Positions 13,802-14,527 of a DNA stretch of 14,527 bases are shown here, in pieces. Under the pieces are notes generated by a model. It made no database searches, was not told where the DNA came from, and was given only the letters and a program-made list of their open reading frames with translations. The position numbers and the translations under genes were made by a program. Within the stretch, counting starts at the first letter, position 1. The number at the start of each line of letters is the position of its first letter. Origin of the DNA: Thermoplasmata archaeon (lineage in GTDB: Archaea; Thermoplasmatota; Thermoplasmata; Thermoplasmatales; Thermoplasmataceae); contig JAJZOK010000011.1 of the NCBI GenBank assembly GCA_021811525.1, positions 1 to 14,527 on the forward strand, given 5' to 3'.

Positions 13802-14050
13802 TTAGATTTGTTGAGTTTCATCCCCGTCGACAAATAATTTTATGGGAGAGAGAGCCCTAATATTGATTTGCACCTGATGTTTTTCTAAATTCCCAACTTC
13901 CAACTGAAATTCTCTCGAAGGGGTGAAGTTCGCTACATTGATGACCCTATCGCCGTCCACTTCTATTCTAATGAACTTCAGAAAAGGGTTTGCGTTGACA
14001 GATATTATATGTTTTTCACTCTCTCCTACTTCAAACCTGGCTTTTGACAT
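13802..14050 (-). CDS. Small protein with two similar halves, unknown function
   Basis: An 82-residue protein without signal peptide, membrane helix or Cys. Not recognised as a named family. It contains an internal repeat visible by eye: residues 7-34 (EVGESEKHIISVN to VDGD) and residues 51-77 (EVGNLEKHQVQIN to VDGD) share E-V-G-x-x-E-K-H, an Asn, and the closing V-D-G-D at similar spacing. Alternating hydrophobic residues suggest each half is a set of beta strands, together a small beta sandwich; a FAIM-like fold is a guess only. The ATG is preceded by a weak purine stretch and a TATA-like sequence (14064-14074). It lies 47 bases ahead of the ABC-2 permease in the same direction, so it may serve the exporter, as cargo binder or regulator. 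Confidence 0.65.
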   Translation of the reverse strand: MSKARFEVGESEKHIISVNANPFLKFIRIEVDGDRVINVANFTPSREFQLEVGNLEKHQVQINIRALSPIKLFVDGDETQQI

Positions 14051-14063
14051 TTGTTCTTCTTCG

Positions 14064-14074
14064 AAAAATATAAT
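14064..14074 (-). promoter_or_regulatory. TATA-like box for the 82-residue gene
   Basis: On the minus strand ATTATATTTTT is centred about 20 bases before the ATG at 14050, slightly closer than usual. A second candidate (GTTAATTACC, about 14078-14088) lies about 33 bases before the ATG. Confidence 0.3.
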
Positions 14075-14260
14075 CTAAGGTAATTAACTTTAGGACACAA
14101 AAAAAGTTAAATCTTGAAATCGAGTGAAATCACCTTGCGGCGCTTTTTTCTTTATTTGCGATTGTACTAAAAATAATAATTAATTGGATAATCCTAAATT
14201 CCCATAATCACATTCCATAGAGAATGATACCTTCAGTGCATCTAGCAAAAAATGAGCATA

Positions 14261-14270
14261 TTTCATATAT
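14261..14270 (+). promoter_or_regulatory. TATA box for tRNA-Leu
   Basis: TTTCATATAT is centred about 29 bases before the first base of the tRNA, the usual archaeal distance for stable RNA genes. Confidence 0.5.
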
Positions 14271-14294
14271 CACCGGTTAATCCCCTAATACTAG

Positions 14295-14379
14295 GCGGAG
14301 GTTGTCGAGCTAGGTTAAAGGCGATGGATTCAGGGTCCATTCCCGTAGGGGTCCGCCGGTTCGAATCCGGCCCTCCGCA
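14295..14379 (+). tRNA. tRNA-Leu (anticodon CAG)
   Basis: A complete class II tRNA of 85 bases that reads CUG leucine codons. The acceptor arms GCGGAGG (14295-14301) and CCTCCGC (14372-14378) pair fully, with discriminator A at 14379 and no encoded CCA. The anticodon stem is ATGGA (14324-14328) with TCCAT (14336-14340), enclosing the loop TTCAGGG with CAG at 14331-14333. A long variable arm (TCCCGTAGGGG, from 14341) is typical of leucine. The T arm is GCCGG, loop TTCGAAT, CCGGC (14355-14371). No intron is present. Its 3' end is 7 bases from the stop codon of a convergent gene. Confidence 0.95.
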
Positions 14380-14386
14380 TATTATA

Positions 14387-14527
14387 CTACGGTGTTTTAG
14401 AAGATTTGCATAGGTTCCAGACTGTCATTTTTTGAATGTTCTTTATATACTCAACCATGAACTTTGCCATGTTTTTGTAGTGATAAGGACTAAAAGGCAT
14501 GTGGTTTTTGATTTTCTGTACCTGTTC
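14387..14527 (-). CDS. C-terminal end of an unidentified protein, cut by window edge
   Basis: On the minus strand an open frame enters from the right edge and runs 46 codons to a TAG at 14387-14389. The peptide begins EQVQKIKNHMPFSPYHYKN, continues with a predicted helix (MAKFMVEYIKNIQKM) and ends VWNLCKSSKTP. It is basic, with His, Tyr and Lys-rich segments, and its composition is that of a real protein. No family can be named from this piece. Its closeness to the tRNA 3' end raises the thought of an integrase or transposase, but none of the C-terminal active-site motifs of tyrosine recombinases (such as the R-H-x-x-x-Y box) are visible in these 46 residues. Confidence 0.5.
   Translation of the reverse strand, partial: EQVQKIKNHMPFSPYHYKNMAKFMVEYIKNIQKMTVWNLCKSSKTP

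Noticed and set aside
14101..14294. Possible C/D-box RNA in the A/T-rich spacer before the tRNA
   Set aside because: Only a CTGA-like box is seen, without a convincing box C or internal boxes.
1..14527. CRISPR array or insertion sequence
   Set aside because: No spaced direct repeats and no transposase-like frame with terminal inverted repeats were found on either strand.

Overview
The window looks like a stretch of an acidophilic Thermoplasmata-type archaeon; this lineage call is an inference. It rests on several things visible in the sequence. Many genes have an archaeal TATA box about 22-33 bases before the start codon. Some of these look leaderless, while genes inside operons carry GGTGAT-type Shine-Dalgarno sites. 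GTG and TTG starts are frequent. There is a class II tRNA-Leu without an encoded CCA, two surface proteins crowded with N-glycosylation sequons, and an SQR/TusA/DsrE/DUF1641 sulfur cassette of a kind common in thermoacidophilic archaea.

Left part (1-2551). The window opens inside the last 53 codons of a molybdopterin oxidoreductase of the formate dehydrogenase alpha type. A strong hairpin follows, then a GNAT acetyltransferase with its own promoter and terminator. Next is a VTT/DedA-like membrane protein, and convergent to it a hydrolase with a helical TPR-like N-terminal region.

Sulfur cassette (2615-4904, minus strand). Four tightly packed genes run DsrE-like, TusA, sulfide:quinone-oxidoreductase-like flavoprotein, DUF1641. 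They read as one operon for oxidising or carrying sulfane sulfur at the membrane. A 460-base divergent spacer follows; it may hold a short zinc-knuckle ORF or its remains.

Cell-surface block (5365-11933, plus strand). Two large single-pass surface proteins (596 and 427 aa) flank an APC-family amino acid permease. They are followed by a polytopic membrane protein that appears broken by a one-base frameshift near 11205-11208, and by a small two-helix membrane protein.

Right part (12079-14527). On the minus strand a small protein built of two visibly similar halves precedes an ABC-2 permease and its ATPase, probably an export system. A tRNA-Leu(CAG) gene and the C-terminal end of an unidentified protein, converging on the tRNA with only 7 bases between them, close the window.

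No CRISPR array, insertion sequence, rRNA or replication origin was seen.
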